The position numbers were made by a program, and so were the translations under genes. DNA of 64,000 nucleotides. Origin: Sciurus carolinensis. Taxonomy: Eukaryota; Chordata; Mammalia; Rodentia; Sciuridae. The stretch lies in the NCBI RefSeq assembly GCF_902686445.1, contig NC_062213.1:38328741-38392740 (forward strand). Direction: 5' to 3'. Shown piece after piece: positions 1 through 12,742 of the stretch. Every line of letters starts with the position of its first letter. The stretch's first letter is position 1. The notes under the pieces were generated by a model. The model had not been told where the DNA came from and ran no database searches. It saw only the letters and a list, made by a program, of their open reading frames with translations.

Positions 1-2290
1 ATAGGTTGTCCAGCTCCAGCAGAGCTTATTTTCTATTTAATTGCCTTTCTCTGATGCTTTCTCCCTCTTCAAATGCCTGAATCTTCTTACTAATTCAGTG
101 CTGAGGTTCTGTCAAAAATATTAAACACAATTTGAAAGGAATATAAAAATGTAAACTAGAACTCCTAAAAATGATATTATGAGGGAATGATGTTTTTCCC
201 TGTCATAAAAAGTTTCTATGATGTATTGTCTTCAAATAAAAGTCATTCAATCTAATATTCACTTATCTTAAAATAGCACTATTGGTAATAGTTAATATTT
301 CCTGAGCTATTACTAAGTGTCAGGCATTGTGCTGTTTTTATTTAATACTTCCTCTAGAGTATTTAAAATAATTTTTTTGGATTTTAAATAAGATTTCCAT
401 CCCCCACAACCACCCCCCAAAAGACTTCAATCCCAAGAAAAATAAAACATGTATATTCATTCTGGTAAAGAATAAGAATCACCACATTTAGCATGATAAT
501 TTTTTGATTAAAATTTTTTTGAAGCGTATGTAGCTAGATGCCCAATTCAACTGTAAAATAACTCAATAAATGATTCACAGACTATCCATCTTTGAGCCTT
601 ATAAACTCAGTGTGTCCTCCAAAATAAATCAATTGTAAATGTATTCCTTGGTGATTTGATTATGGTGAATTTCTTTATTCAGCTTTATACTAGCTGCAAA
701 CTACAGGGTGCCAGTCCTCCAGGCTTCCACAACATTATCAAGGGCAACAGGAAGAACAGTTGCCCCCTGTCCACCCTAGACTGTCACAGGACATGTGCTT
801 CTGACAAAGACTCCTCATGGATCATCATCACCATTTACTTGGACTGTGCATTCCCAAATCTGACCCTCCTAACCATTTCTCTTCCTCTCCTTTTCTTCTC
901 CAACAGTACAGAATTTCGCTGTCAGTGACACCCCTGGATACTATCTAATTAGACTAATGCAATTCTGGTAGTGAGTGTTCTTTATTGCATTATTTGGTAT
1001 TAGGGTTCTGGGTCACATCTAAAAATGTTCCAGCTTGAAAGCTAATCTAATCCCTTATTTGCTTTTGTTTGGAAATCTCTTCATTCTCTAGTTAATAACG
1101 TGGTTGAAGAATGCTAAAGCCAGCATTACCTAAAATGCTATTCATATTTTCTAAGTGAGGAAAGTGTTCTTTGTTTGCATTTAAATGTAATCCCATTCAA
1201 TGATACAACTGGCTATCAGTACCAGTTTGTAGGTATGTATAAATAATTTTAAAATATCTCTCTTGTTTCAAAATGATAAAAGATGAATTACAAATACATA
1301 TAATATAGCACCTGAAAAATTTAATCTGAAATTTCTGAGGAAATGGAAATGGATGACTCTTAGGAGTGAGTTAAGTCTATAAAGTACATCCTGGTAAATC
1401 TTACACACAGGCCAACAGGAGACCATGTATTTGGCACCAACCTTTCTCACAGTCAAGGGAAATACTGCAAGTTCCACAATTAGTATCCAGAAGACAAAAA
1501 CAAATGGAATAATAAACAAGGGAAACACTATAACCAGGTGCTTAAAAAAAAAGATACTGTCAGACAAGTTTCATGACTCTTTCTTATAAATCTCTTAACT
1601 TAGGCCCAAGGTATTATATCAAAATGAATTCATTAAGGAAATCTCAGAGGACAATGTAGCCATGGCAGTGAACAGGGAGCTGGAGAGGGAGGAAGGAGGG
1701 TGATCTAGGCACAAACCATGGACTAAAACATTGCGACAGTTGGCCATGACATGACACATGTTACCATGAAGATTGTGAAATTTGTTGTCTAATCTAGGAC
1801 CCCAGGAGAGTGAAAGGGAATACTATTTATAATTAAGCCCCCACATCAGGCAAAAGCCATGACTGTCCTGAGCAAACTGAGACATACAGTCACTCTAAGT
1901 CACTGCTTAATACCCACTGACATCCTGCTCCAGTGCAACCTGCCACCGTGGACCTAGTGAGCCAACTCAGCCTGTCCAGCACAGAGTGAGCCTAACCTGC
2001 TCTAGTTATAGGGAATTCTGGGAATTTCCAGTCCAGGTCACCTGCACAGGGAAGGTAATTGAGAAGTACTGAAGTAAGAAATTGGGAACAGTGGCCTGAG
2101 GATTCGGACTCCATCAAGCAAAGATTTAGGGGAAATGTTCAGAGAATGGGTAAGGGGGAGATAAATCAGGTGATAGCCTGGGTCCCATGAAGAGGAAAGG
2201 ACACCTTTCTTTCCCCTAGTACTCTGTGAAAGGCCCAGTGGGAGATCTACTGGAAGAAACCTTCTTGAAGTTGGGTATTATCACAATGGC
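1..2290. other. Upstream intergenic sequence, no gene seen
   Basis: AT-rich sequence with only short, unconvincing open frames on both strands and no recognisable exon. The stretch near 290-360 resembles the 3' part of a reversed MIR element, with a TACTAAGTGTCAGGCATTGT-like core. Nothing else here could be assigned. Confidence 0.6.
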
Positions 2291-2298
2291 TGACCTCT

Positions 2299-2465
2299 TA
2301 AGCTGTGATTCTTAAATATGTAACATGAATTACCTAGAGAACTTGTTAAAAATTAGATTCCAGGCTCCCAGTCCATGGATAATGATTCTGTTAGTCTGAG
2401 ATGGAACTCAAGAATCTATTTTAACAGGTACTCCATGCTTCTAGCTTATGATTTGAAAAATACTA
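2299..2465 (+). mobile_element. MER5A-like hAT (Charlie) DNA transposon relic
   Basis: The order of short blocks follows the MER5A consensus as I know it: a TGATTCTTAA start, an ACCTAGAGAACTTGTTAAAA segment, a CCAGGCTCCCAG segment, GATTCTGTTAGTCTGAGATG, then a reversed terminal part. It is heavily diverged and non-autonomous, with no coding capacity. The assignment is from memory of the consensus. Confidence 0.55.
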
Positions 2466-2734
2466 CCTTCAAGACTGCTTCAGTGGCCCTTCATGGAGTC
2501 TAACCCTCCCCCAAGAAAGAGCACCTTAGGCCAGATTTAGCAAAGAGTACAGTACCTGTTTTCTCTGTGGAAGGTGGACAGTGGGGGAAAGTAAAAGGGA
2601 TGGGTAAATGATCAGAGAAGCTCTGCTTTTCCATCAAGCGACTAGGTTCTCAATTTGGAAGGAAAAAAGGCCTCTCCTCCCTAGGTTCAAAGTATGGTCC
2701 TAGCGCACACACAATACAGGCGACTCTATTTTTA

Positions 2735-3050
2735 AAATTCTAGTTATTGACAATTCACAACATGCCAAGCCTTTAGGATTGTATTTTTATTCATTTAGTT
2801 CTGAGTACAACCCAATGGGCTAAGTCCTATTTTTACCCCCATTTTATGACAGAGAACATTGAGCTGGACCATTGTGATTCACATCCATGGTGCACTGGCA
2901 CAGTGCGATGTATCTCCATGGCACACCTTCAAGTAACACAGGACACGATATTCACAGTCTCACACACTGTTCCTGGCATTCTGGGTTATAGAAATTCTGT
3001 AACTTTCCTAGGGTACCACAACTAGAACTGAAACTCTGAAACCTCATAGA
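2735..3050 (-). mobile_element. Diverged MIR SINE, reverse orientation, interrupted
   Basis: The part at 2735-2875 follows the reverse MIR consensus (a GCCAAGC...AGG block, then an AACCCAATGGGCTAAGT block and CCCATTTTATGACAGAGAA). A later piece near 3000-3045 (TTTCCTAGGGTACCACAACTAG) could be the rest of the same element, separated by about 130 bp of unassigned sequence. Confidence 0.4.
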
Positions 3051-3183
3051 TGAGAAAAAGGAGGTAACTGTATAAGAAGAAATTCCTATGACCCTACTGA
3101 GAAGGGAATTGAACCAACCTAGAAATCAGTGTATGTAGTCAAAAAAGGATACATAAAGGTGAGGGGTCCAAAAGTAGTACATT

Positions 3184-3395
3184 CCACCTGGCATGGTGGT
3201 GCATGCCTATAATCCCAATAGATTGGGAGGCTGAAGCAGGAGGACCACAAGTTCAAAGCCAGTCTCAGCAACTTAGTGAGGTCTCACTTAGGTCTTAGTG
3301 AGGTCTTACTTAGCAAGACCCTGTCTGAAAATAAAAAATACAAATTTGGAAATGTAGCTAAGTACCCCTGGGGTCAATCCCTGGTCCAAAAGAAG
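3184..3395 (+). mobile_element. B1-dID dimeric SINE
   Basis: The left part is 7SL/B1-like (GCATGGTGGTGCATGCCTAT, then AATCCCAATAGATTGGGAGG and GCAAGACCCTGTCTGAAAAT). The right part is a decayed ID-type tRNA-like half (TGTAGCTAAG... GGGGTCAATCCCTGGTCC). About 30 bp is locally duplicated inside the B1 part, around 'GAGGTCTCACTTAGGTCTTAGTGA' in broken form. A purine-rich tail follows directly. This dimeric class is known from squirrels and related rodents. Confidence 0.7.
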
Positions 3396-3446
3396 AAGGA
3401 GGAGGAAGGAGAGGGAGAGGGGGAGGAGAAGGGGAAGGAGAAAGTA
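3391..3446 (+). repeat. Purine-rich (GGAGAA)n simple repeat
   Basis: A run made almost only of A and G follows the B1-dID element, and probably grew from its A-rich tail. The glutamate-rich open frame over it is a by-product of the repeat. Confidence 0.8.
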
Positions 3447-4041
3447 GCATATTTAAGTTATAAGTTATGACAATCTCCCAAGTCTTCCTGGGCAAGGAAG
3501 ACACCCAAGACTGCTTCTCTAAACCATGTGAACGACAACAAAGACTAAAGACCCAAACTGCCATTCCTGATTGTTTTTTTTCCTCCAGTGAAATAGCCCT
3601 AAGGTCAAGTTTCTTGCCTCTGATTACCACATTCTAAATTAATGTTAGTCATTTATATCACACTTTTGGCCCTTGTATCAGAGTGATTTTCTATATGTCA
3701 GTTTCCCTGCCAAGTTTATGAGGTGCTTGAGGATAGAGACATTATTTACTAAACATGTGTCTCCTGGTACCTAGGGAAGGCATGTCATGTGTGCATAGCT
3801 AGATTTCTTTGGTTGCTTTCTTCTTTTCTTCTTATGTATCAGGCATTAAGTTCTTTGCCTTCAAAGTTTGATGGGAAGAACCTATAAATAAAATATAGTG
3901 CTTTACATACAAAATTAAACAGGTGAGCACAAGGTTGCTGTGGAGCCAGACAGGCTTGACTTAGGTGAGGATCAGTGAGGACTGGTAAAACAAGCCAGGC
4001 ATTCTAGGCAAAGTGGCACCTACAAAGTTAGGTGGCATCTA

Positions 4042-4042
<1 letters not shown>

Positions 4043-4092
<50 letters not shown>
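4043..4092 (+). repeat. Poly(A) run of 50
   Basis: Fifty uninterrupted adenines at 4043-4092. They could be the tail of a retroposed sequence just upstream, but I could not define a parent element or matching target-site duplications. Confidence 0.85.
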
Positions 4093-4096
<4 letters not shown>

Positions 4097-4204
4097 GGAA
4101 GAGAGGGAAAAAAGGAAGAAAGGAAAGGAGAATAGAGAGAAATCTGTGTCTCTGAAGGGAATTTAAGTGTGACCGAAGAAATTTTCATTTGGACTGTGAG
4201 ACCA

Positions 4205-4462
4205 GTGGAGGGTCTGGGGTAGATGGGAGAGAGGGTACAAGTTCTGGAGCCAGACTGCCTACATGGCCCAAATCCCAGATCTACCACTTACTAGCTATGT
4301 AACTGTGCAAATGACTCAAGCTCTCAGGCCTAATTTGTTAATGGGATAACAACAGTACCTACCTTTGGGAGCTCATGATAATTAAGTGGCTTAATACTCA
4401 TAAAACAATCAGAACAAGGCCTGTCGTGTAGTATGTACTCAATAAGGAGTAGTTATTATAGT
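4205..4462 (+). mobile_element. MIR SINE
   Basis: It follows the MIR consensus over nearly its whole length: TCTGGAGCCAGACTGCCTAC, then CCACTTACTAGCTATGTAAC, AACAGTACCTACC, and a 3' end with GTAGTATGTACTCAATAAGG. This is an ancient tRNA-derived SINE shared across mammals. Confidence 0.75.
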
Positions 4463-4599
4463 AACCCCATGGTTCTCTCTCATTTCCCACTTTTATTCTT
4501 TTCCTTGCAGGTCTTACCAATTATACCTCTAAGTCAAACAGCCAAATCATCTGTTTGTCTCCAGTTTCCATTTTGTTTTAAATAACTATGACTTCTTTA

Positions 4600-5235
4600 C
4601 TGAATTATTAAAATAACCTCCTTACTGGTCTTCCTGCTTCCGCTCTTTGTTGCTATAATCTGATCCACAGAATAGCCAGAGTGATCAAAGATAAAGCCAT
4701 CACAGGTAAATCAGATATTACTTTACTTAAAAATCTATTGCTTCATCCCACATCATTGTTAACAATCATTTAGAATTCTCCTTACCATGACCCAAAATGT
4801 CTTAATCTGGCTCCTGTCTACCTCTCTAACCTCCATCTCCATACGCCATTCCCTCTTAATATGCTTCAACCTCTAGTTACCTTGAACATGACAGGTTTTT
4901 TCTTGCTAGCATCTTTCCACCTGTTGTTCTGTCTTTCCTTTTAACTTGTTTGCCTCCTTTTTGCCTTCTAGAACCCAGCTCAATTGTCAGAACTTTAGTT
5001 TGAGAGACCAAAATAAAGTAATAGCCTCCTTATTTTCTCTTGTTACTAAGGGAAATTTATTTCCTTTGGTTGATTTATTCTTTTTGTTTTCCTTCATGCC
5101 TCACATACAAATGAGAGCAGACACATGGGCTGTTTTTCATTGCTGTATTCTCAGTGCATATAACAGTAAGTGTTCACCCCTCAGCATAGTAGGCAAATAT
5201 TTATTAATGCTGAATGAATTAGAAAAGAGAAAGAA
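4600..5235 (+). mobile_element. L2 LINE 3' region
   Basis: Diagnostic phrases of the L2 3' end appear in order: an AGCCAGAGTGATCAAAG block, TCTGGCTCCTGTCTACCTCT, a GAACATG block, and a tail with AGTAGGCAAATATTTATTAA followed by GAATGAAT. It is old and fragmented, and its open frames are chance. Confidence 0.65.
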
Positions 5236-5324
5236 GTAGGATAAAATGGCTAAAAATTAAGATCCTAGGGGCCAATTATTATTATTTTGCATTAATCCAT
5301 TGAGAATGATGAGGTCCTAAGTCT

Positions 5325-5445
5325 TGGCTGGGCACTGGAATCACTTGGAGGAATTTTAAAAAATACTAACACTAGTCAGAGATTCTGCCTTAATTGATGA
5401 GTGCAGCCTTGGCATAAGAATTTTTGAAGGCTCCCCAGTGGATTC
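5325..5445 (+). mobile_element. MER5A-like DNA transposon relic
   Basis: CTGGAATCACTTGGAGGAAT, then GATTCTGCCTTAATTGATGA and CTCCCCAGTGGATTC follow the MER5A order. The element is short and diverged. Confidence 0.45.
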
Positions 5446-5449
5446 TAAA

Positions 5450-6675
5450 AGGGCAGTCAAACTCTATAAAGCGTCACCCCAAAGGCAGAAGGGAATATAG
5501 AATAGCAGGGGGATATTTAGAGGGTTTAATAAATATTTAGAGGGTTTAGAGGTCTTAGTCGAGGTAACAGAAAGGAGAGTGCCTGGGAAGAATCCTAGAT
5601 TTCTTGCTTGGGCTGGATGAATGAGAGAGACAAGCTTTAAGGAAAAGGTAACAAAATCCCACAGTGGGCTGGCTGAGTTTGAGATGCCTGTAGAAACTCT
5701 AGCAGAGATGTTCAATAGGTATGTTTCTCCTTATAGATTCATGTTGGCCTAGTTCTAAAGAGTAGGAAACCCCTCTAATTTCCAGAATGACAAGTCAGAA
5801 AAGGCATCTCTGGAAAGCATGACAATGGTACAGAATACAAGACCATCTTTCTGCACAACTTCTTTATTCAAAAACTCCCTCCAAGCCAAATCTCCATCTG
5901 TGCTAAAATGTTTAACATGCTGATACATTTTCAAGAAGGATTATGTATGAGTACTATTCCATAAATCCATTTAATTAACTATTCTTATACTATCTGTAGG
6001 CTTAGAGTTTCCCATAGATTAAATTGCTGATAGCCTCCAAGTGGCAATTAAAAATATACATATAAAGCAGCTCTAAAACTTCCAATAAATGAAAACAAAT
6101 ATATCTATAATCACTTCCTTCAAGATTTGTGATCACAGACACTTAGACCTAAACTGCCTAGCTTGTTCAGTTTTCTAATTGGTAAATATTTACTGGGTTG
6201 CCAAAGAAACCAAGTATAGCCTGAAAAGACCATGGCTCCTTGGTTTGTTTCTAATTTAAATTAGATGCACTAAAATAAGGAAAGAGTAATATATCTAGTT
6301 AAGTAGCAGATGGCAGATGGACATTTTGTCCAGCATCTATTACATTCGTTTTTCAGCATTTCAAGAAAAAGTTATCTAAATCTTGAAAAGAAGTAACTGG
6401 GAAGGAATGGACCAGGACTGGAATGAATGTTTATTCAAACCAAGAATAATTTATACCAAGTCTTGTGTAGGTTAAAAAATTCAAAGGGGGTAAGGTATGG
6501 CTGGTTTAAAAGATACGAGGTGGAACAGACAAAGCTGGATTAAAGGAATTCTCAGTGTATTGAAATGGGTAAGGACTTATATGTTTACTGTGGGAGCAGC
6601 AAGGACGCGCTGCAGCAAGCTCTGCTCTCCCTAGGGCTGCCAATCAAGCAGGTGAACCGTGAAAGCACAAGGGAA
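5450..6675. other. AT-rich upstream flank, no gene or recognised repeat
   Basis: Unassigned sequence between the repeat-rich flank and the CpG island. GC content rises sharply only after about 6600. I see no exon, RNA gene or named repeat here. Confidence 0.5.
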
Positions 6676-6679
6676 TAAA

Positions 6680-7790
6680 TCATGTCGTGCCCAACACCAG
6701 CGGCCAGGGTCCCCCTGTCCCGCACCTCCTTCCACCACGGGCACCGCTCCAGCCACCCCCACCTGCTCCCGAAGGAGGACTCTCGGGGCTGCGGAGAGGA
6801 GAGCAGCAGACACTCGTCCCATAGGCCGGCCTACTCTAGGCGAAGTATTGCGGGCGGGAGCGACAGTGACAGCCCCAGGCTCCCCGCCGCCCGGGTGCAG
6901 CCACGGTTCTCCAGCACTCCACGAACTCGCACGACGAACAGTCGCGTCCCAGCGTCGCCCGCGGCGGTCCGGGTGGGCGCGACGCCATGACGCACGGCAC
7001 GCGGGCGGAGCGGTGCGCCGGGACGGGGTGGGGCCGGGCGGGGAGGCGAGGGGCGGGAGGAAGGAGTGGGAGGAGGAGGCGGGGAAAGCGGGGCTGAGGG
7101 TGGGGGAGAATGGCAGTTGCGGCGCTGGTTCCCGGGAGCTGCGGTCCAGCCAGAACTGCGGAGGAGGCGTTCGGGAAAGCGGCCGTCCGGACCCCTTCCC
7201 TCCGTTACCCCCGCCCCAGCTGAGAGGCACCGCGGCGGGTCCGAGGACCCTCCTCCGCGCTTCCTCCGGCTTTTGCCGCCGTCCCCGGGAGATGGGCCTG
7301 CTCTCCCGCAGCCTTGCGTCGCTGCCGCTCTGAGGACTTGAAGGTACAGCGGGCACCCGAGGAGGCTGCTCCGGGAATGGGGGTGTAGAGAGGGCTCGGG
7401 CGGTTCTCGTTTCCGAAACCCAAAGAGCTCCGGCCAGGGCGCTGCCCTCACACCCCTCCCGGGACGGATATGGATTCGGAAGTCCAGCAGAAAAGGCGCC
7501 CCCTCTGTGTCCACTCGGGGCGGCCCGGCGGTCAGGCCTCGGGGTTCAGGCCTCGGGCTGGGTCCGGGTCCCCCGTGGGGCCCAGCGCGGGCTTCTACTG
7601 GGAGCGGGCCGAGACCGGGCGTGGGCTCCGCCTCGAGCCTTGACCTGGCTGGGCTGTCTGTGGGGCGGGCGGCGGCTCCGCAGTGTTGTGACGGGCCGAG
7701 GAGGCGCTCCCCGAGCACTCCCCCAGCCCCCGAAGCGGGCGAGACCTGAGGGCGGCTGCCGCGGGGCGGCGGCGGGGGCGGAGCGCATTC
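6680..7790. promoter_or_regulatory. RNF19A: CpG island and TATA-less promoter of RNF19A
   Basis: This is the only GC- and CpG-dense block in the window and it ends with the first-exon splice donor inside it. GC boxes (Sp1/KLF type) are visible at 7036-7043 (GGGCGGGG), 7051-7059 and 7078-7084. A CRE-like half site TGACGCA is at 6988-6994. I see no TATA box. Such islands usually drive broad, housekeeping-type initiation, which fits a widely expressed ubiquitin ligase. Several open frames on both strands across the island look like by-products of high GC rather than genes. The exact start sites cannot be read from sequence. Confidence 0.85.
7090..7343 (+). other. RNF19A: RNF19A exon 1 (5' UTR), 5' limit approximate
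   Basis: The 3' boundary is a good splice donor: ...GACTTGAAG followed by GTACAG, with GT at 7344-7345. It lies downstream of the GC boxes in the CpG island, at the position expected for the non-coding first exon. The 5' limit is an estimate. The exon contains two possible upstream ORFs in strong start contexts (7110-7223 and 7292-7333), so it may restrain translation if transcription starts upstream of them. It is joined to the acceptor before 36519. Confidence 0.6.
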
Positions 7791-9557
7791 CTGACGGGTG
7801 ATATCGGCTTTAACGGGACCGTTTCCGGGCCTCGCTGCACATTTGGAGCCGGGACTTCGCCCCCGAATCCCTGCTGCTTGGGGACCATAGGGTAGGAGAG
7901 CCTTGTAGCGGCGGAATGTTCATTCGGGAGAATTAGTACCTCTTCAAAACCGAAAATCACACACGCAGGAAAAATGGTGTAGCCTTGGAGAACGTCTGTA
8001 TTAATGGGGGGGGGGGTCTAAACCCTCAAGATGTTCCCAACCCTCACCCAGCAAGTAATGCCACTACTTTTAATTTACAGATTTTCCCGTAATTAGGTTT
8101 TCATTCTGCAGTTGCTCTTCCCCGCCCCCCATTTCCATTAATGGGAAGAAGAAAAGGAAGTTTAGGGTTCATTAACCCCGAGGCAAGGACAGTAAATAAA
8201 ACAGGGAAGAGTGGGTAAGGCTGTATACGTGGGAAAGAGCAAGGTTTCATTTTTGTTCATTGGTCCCTTGGAGGAAGGAATATATGAATAATGCTTTTGC
8301 ACTGCTTAATAGTTACTGTTTAAAATGTTGCAGAATGCTCTATTAGATTGATGTTGGAAAGGACAGCATTTAAGTGTCGCTGCAATTTTCAGACCGAGGT
8401 GTTGGCTGGAAAAGCTAATTTTAAATATAGTAAACGGTGGAGACATAAAGCAATTCTTTCCCTTGATCGGTTGCCTCAAAATGTTTGTGATGTTTCCTTT
8501 CCATTCTGCAGAGTTATTTTGCTTGTTTTGTTGTGGTGGTTGTTTGTGTGTTTTGGTAAGAACAGGGCTTTTTTAAAATTGGGTTTTGTTTCTTATTTTA
8601 ACCTAGATTCATTTACCCTTGGTGTATGAAGCCTGATGGTGTGCCTAAGTTTATTTTCATTTTTCCCATTAAACATCTTACCACTTCTTTTTATAATTCA
8701 AGCCATTGCCATATTTGCCTGCTTATGCTTCTTTAACCCTGAGCAGTCTGGATTGAATTAGAATGTAAATACTTTTCTCTGTTTAGAAAATGGCTATGAC
8801 CTTATTTTCAAATTTCCTTTCCTTTCTGTATATATGCAGTTAGAAGGTAAGGATTTAGAATTTAGTGTTGGGTCTTAAACCAAATTATGCAAAAAAAATC
8901 TGTTGTTAACATTGTGCTTCTTAATATTCTTTTAAAAATTACTATGTAAAGTATAACTGAAGTTTAAATTTTATATTCCATGGAAAATATTTTAACGTCA
9001 TTATAAGGTGTCTTTCTGAGGAAAAATTGCATTTGGCAACTAATCTTGGTGTGTTTTTTTTTTTCAGTATCTCAGTTTTATTATTATAGGATTCAGTAGG
9101 ATTAATTTTTTTAAAACTGAAAGATTGTTTTAGGAGTTGAAACACAATCCAATTCTTACTGTCCAAATAGTAGCTACTTGAAATGTATCCTCAGTTAGTC
9201 ATTGGAGTTAATATAAAGAATTGTCCACTTTATTGTCATCAAACCCATGTTAGAATTTGTTTTATTTTTTCCTATTAGTGGTGATTTGTTGGATTTTTGG
9301 AGTCTTTTTACTTAACTAAATGAATCCGTATTATTTTCTGCCTACAGAAAAGGCACCAAGATTAGTATCTTTTTAAAAAACACTTAAACATCTTAGTGAA
9401 AAGTATTTGAACATAGGTGAAGTCATAAAACATTTCTGCATTTGTGAATGTCAAGTACTTGGGGTTTAATCTCTCTTTAATGGAATCAGAATGAAGTATA
9501 CTGGAAAGGAGTAGAGGAGTATACTTGTTAAGAGTCATTAGATGAAATTAAATATGG

Positions 9558-9560
<3 letters not shown>

Positions 9561-9589
<29 letters not shown>

Positions 9590-9666
9590 GGCGGTACTGG
9601 GGATTGAACTCAGGGCCTTGTGCTTGCAAGGCAAGCACTCTACCAGTTGAGCTATCTCCCCAGCCC
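9561..9666 (-). mobile_element. ID-type tRNA-derived SINE with poly(A) tail
   Basis: On the minus strand it reads GGGCTGGGGAGATAGCTCAA, then the tRNA-like body with box A and a box B-like GAGTTCAATCCCC, and ends in a long A tail (the T run at 9561-9588). Direct target-site duplications AAATATGGGTA flank it at 9550-9560 and 9667-9677. Intact duplications and a clean tail suggest a fairly recent insertion. Confidence 0.88.
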
Positions 9667-10434
9667 AAATATGGGTAATTTAAACAAAATTTTTTTAACA
9701 TTTGAAAGACTTGTCTATTATGGCAGGTTCTGATTTTATTTTAAACATTTATTTATTTAGATTATCACAGAAATTCTTTAGTTTCTGATCATCCCTCCCA
9801 TATACATATGCTTAAAATTATTTTTGTTTAATCTGCAGGCACTGAGAATTGAGAAATGTAGTTTTCTGAAATTTCCAAGAGGTGGAAAAAGGCAAAATAT
9901 TTATGATACCCTGTGAAAGTCCCTAGTCAAGTGCTTGGCACAGAGTAAGTTGATGATACATTTTGTTAAGTTCACATCAAAATTGCTCACTTGTATCTTC
10001 TCTACTTAGGTAGACTAGAAAATCCTAGATAATTGTTATTGTTCTTCTGATGCTACTAATAGGTGGTCATTGTCAGATGCAGGCTGGTTCTTATTGTCTC
10101 AGCTTATGCTCTTTTATATATATTTTTTATTCTTGAGGCCCATATAAAAATTAGGCCATCTTGGGCTAAAGGCCAAAGTGGAGTTGAATTTCTAAATTTA
10201 TATTTGATTGCATATTATATTGTGTTTGGCTAGTGCATCATAGTACATCGGAGCAAAGTAATACTTTAATGATTGTCTGAGATGACCCAGTATCATATAT
10301 GGAGTACTTTAGTTATAAGTCTTTGGTTTGACTCCAATTTAGCAAAATGTTAATCTGATTACTATGGAGACTAGCCAAATTTTCCTTACTTAGGCTTTCT
10401 TATCCTCTCCAAGAAGGAGTAATTATTTTTCTTT

Positions 10435-10435
<1 letters not shown>

Positions 10436-10464
<29 letters not shown>
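10436..10464 (+). repeat. (TG)n microsatellite
   Basis: About 14 uninterrupted TG dinucleotides in intron 1. Likely length-polymorphic. Confidence 0.9.
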
Positions 10465-10468
<4 letters not shown>

Positions 10469-11614
10469 GTTACAAGATGTCAGTTCTTTGTTAGCTGACA
10501 GAGATGCATAACATCAAAACAGCATACATGCATAAGCATACCTGCATAGCTAAAGACTGAAAGATAATATTTGCTAAACATCTGTATTTCAGATGGTGGT
10601 AGACTTCAAAAGGCAATGAAATCATTTTGGGTGTTTAAAACTTGGGTACTTCATTCATTTCTCAATAACTATCATATGTCAGTGATACTTTCTATATTAG
10701 AATGAAAAAGAGAAGCACATTTCATTAAAGTAGTTTTCTTAGTTTTTGCTGTATTGGTCTTTGTTTAATAACACTTGAAGAATTATTTTTATTATTCATA
10801 TTATTTTGAAAGCTGTGCCATTACCTTTAAAATCTTGTCCTACTATTTTATTTTAAAAATCATTTGCTAGAAAATTACTAGTTGTTGATTTTAGAAGTCC
10901 TGTTTGGCAAAGTTTTGTTATGTGAAAGTCTCAATAGGATAAAACTGATGAATTGTTGTAGCCTACAAATAAGTTTGTGCACTGAATCTTGAAACCAAAT
11001 TTTCCTCATAAGGCATTGTAGTTTAAGTCCTAAAATAAATAAATAAAAGTACAATAAACCCCCTCAGAACTGAATCTTTGGTCCACAAAACTGCAGTTGG
11101 CTTAACATTTATGTACACTTAACATTCTCAGCCTCTGTTCCACTCTTGGAGACACCTGAGAGTAAAAATAGCCTTGTTGTAATGTGGATAGCTAGTTGAA
11201 GAGGAACTTTTCTAAAAATGAGTGTAAGAAAGGAGCAAACTAGTTAGAGGGAAGGAGAAGGAAACCAGGACAGGCTATTGGGAGTATGATAGTATTAGGC
11301 TCCTAGAAAAATATGTTGCAGCATAATACTATAAATCTTGTATCACAAAAATAGGTGGTTAATAGTCTTAACTCTATGGATTTATATTTGTAATTTCTAA
11401 ATCAAGTATTTGCATTCACCCCCAAAATGGTGTTATAAATTACTCTTACGCAAAATCACAAATGAGATAATGTAGGAGACATAATGAGACCATTCTCTGT
11501 TCACTCTTAAGGTCTCAGCATTTGGCATAAACCTGATGTAATAGGTGTTGAATAAGTATTTGCTGACTAAATAAACTATCTACAATGTAAGGTATCTATT
11601 TCATAGCTTTCTCT

Positions 11615-11765
11615 GTAGCAGTGCTGTCCAGTAGAAATATAAAGTGAGCCACAAGTGTAATTTTAAGATTTTCCAGGGCCATGTTAAAAAGAAATAAACA
11701 AGCACAGGTGAAATTAATTTTCATAATTTAACCCAACACATCCAAAGTATCATTTCAACTTGTAT
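11615..11765 (+). mobile_element. Non-autonomous TIR DNA transposon relic (family not named)
   Basis: It begins CAGTGCTGTCCAGTAGAAAT and continues GTGAGCCACAAGTGTAATTT, a widespread mammalian short inverted-terminal element that I recognise but cannot name with certainty. It is truncated on the right. Confidence 0.5.
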
Positions 11766-12742
11766 TAATGAGTGACTTTACAGTCTTGGACAGTGAAGCT
11801 CCAAGAGTATTTTATATAACATCTTCCTTTCCACACGAGATTCTTCATCTTTTTGGTAGTCTTTTTGTTAGTCTGTTTGTAACCTATTGATGTTTGAGGA
11901 CAAATACAGAGCTGTGTATGCCATGATACTGAAATTATTGAGTTGAATTGCAAGTCAGGGTACCTGTCTTCTGTTCTCAGTTTTACAACTCCCCCAAAAT
12001 GACTTTGTACACATCTATTTCATTGGATTAGTATAAATTAATCTTGCATTTGCAACACTGAACTGCTCAAACAATACTATAAAAAAGATCTTTTTATTAG
12101 TAGTAACTTGTCTCAGCAAGGCTCGATATAAAAACAAAAGGAAGAAGTCCCTATGAGACTACTGCATATGGAGTGTACTGTTACCTCCATTTTGGACTCA
12201 GTTACAATGAATAAATCAATAAAGGTGTTCCTGTAAATCATAGAATCAGGAGAGATGAGTGGTTTGTTTGAACACCAAAATTTAATCTCTCATCTATTTA
12301 AATATGGCCTAAACTGATCTGGCCTAAACTTTGTGTTTATATGAATAACTGGGAATCTTACATAGATTAGTCATCCTTAAAGTCATGAATTAAGGTCCTG
12401 GAAAGGGGGCATTGTGACTAGTAAGTAATGTAACTAGATAGTTAGAGAAAGTAAAGCAACCATTTAGAAAAGCCTGTCATTTCAGAATGTATGATGTGTA
12501 ACGCAGTGACAGTAATTCTTTTATCCAAACCAGGGATGGTAGTTGTTCCCCAGCAAGCAGTTGACAGACTTCTGCTTTTATAGAGCCAGATTAAATAGAT
12601 GTCTCTTTATAGTCGTATCATTTAATTTGAAGATAAGCATATACATTGTTTTTATTTTGGAGAAACATGAAATATCTTTTGGCTTATTGCATAAATATAG
12701 CACACTTTACCAATGTCCCTAGCAAAAATTTCTGGATTCACA

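Noticed and set aside
6631..7960. Long overlapping open frames on both strands of the CpG island (up to 295 codons)
   Set aside because: They overlap in several frames, have Pro/Arg/Gly/Ala-rich composition expected of GC-rich DNA, and show no domain or splice logic. The region is promoter and 5' UTR.
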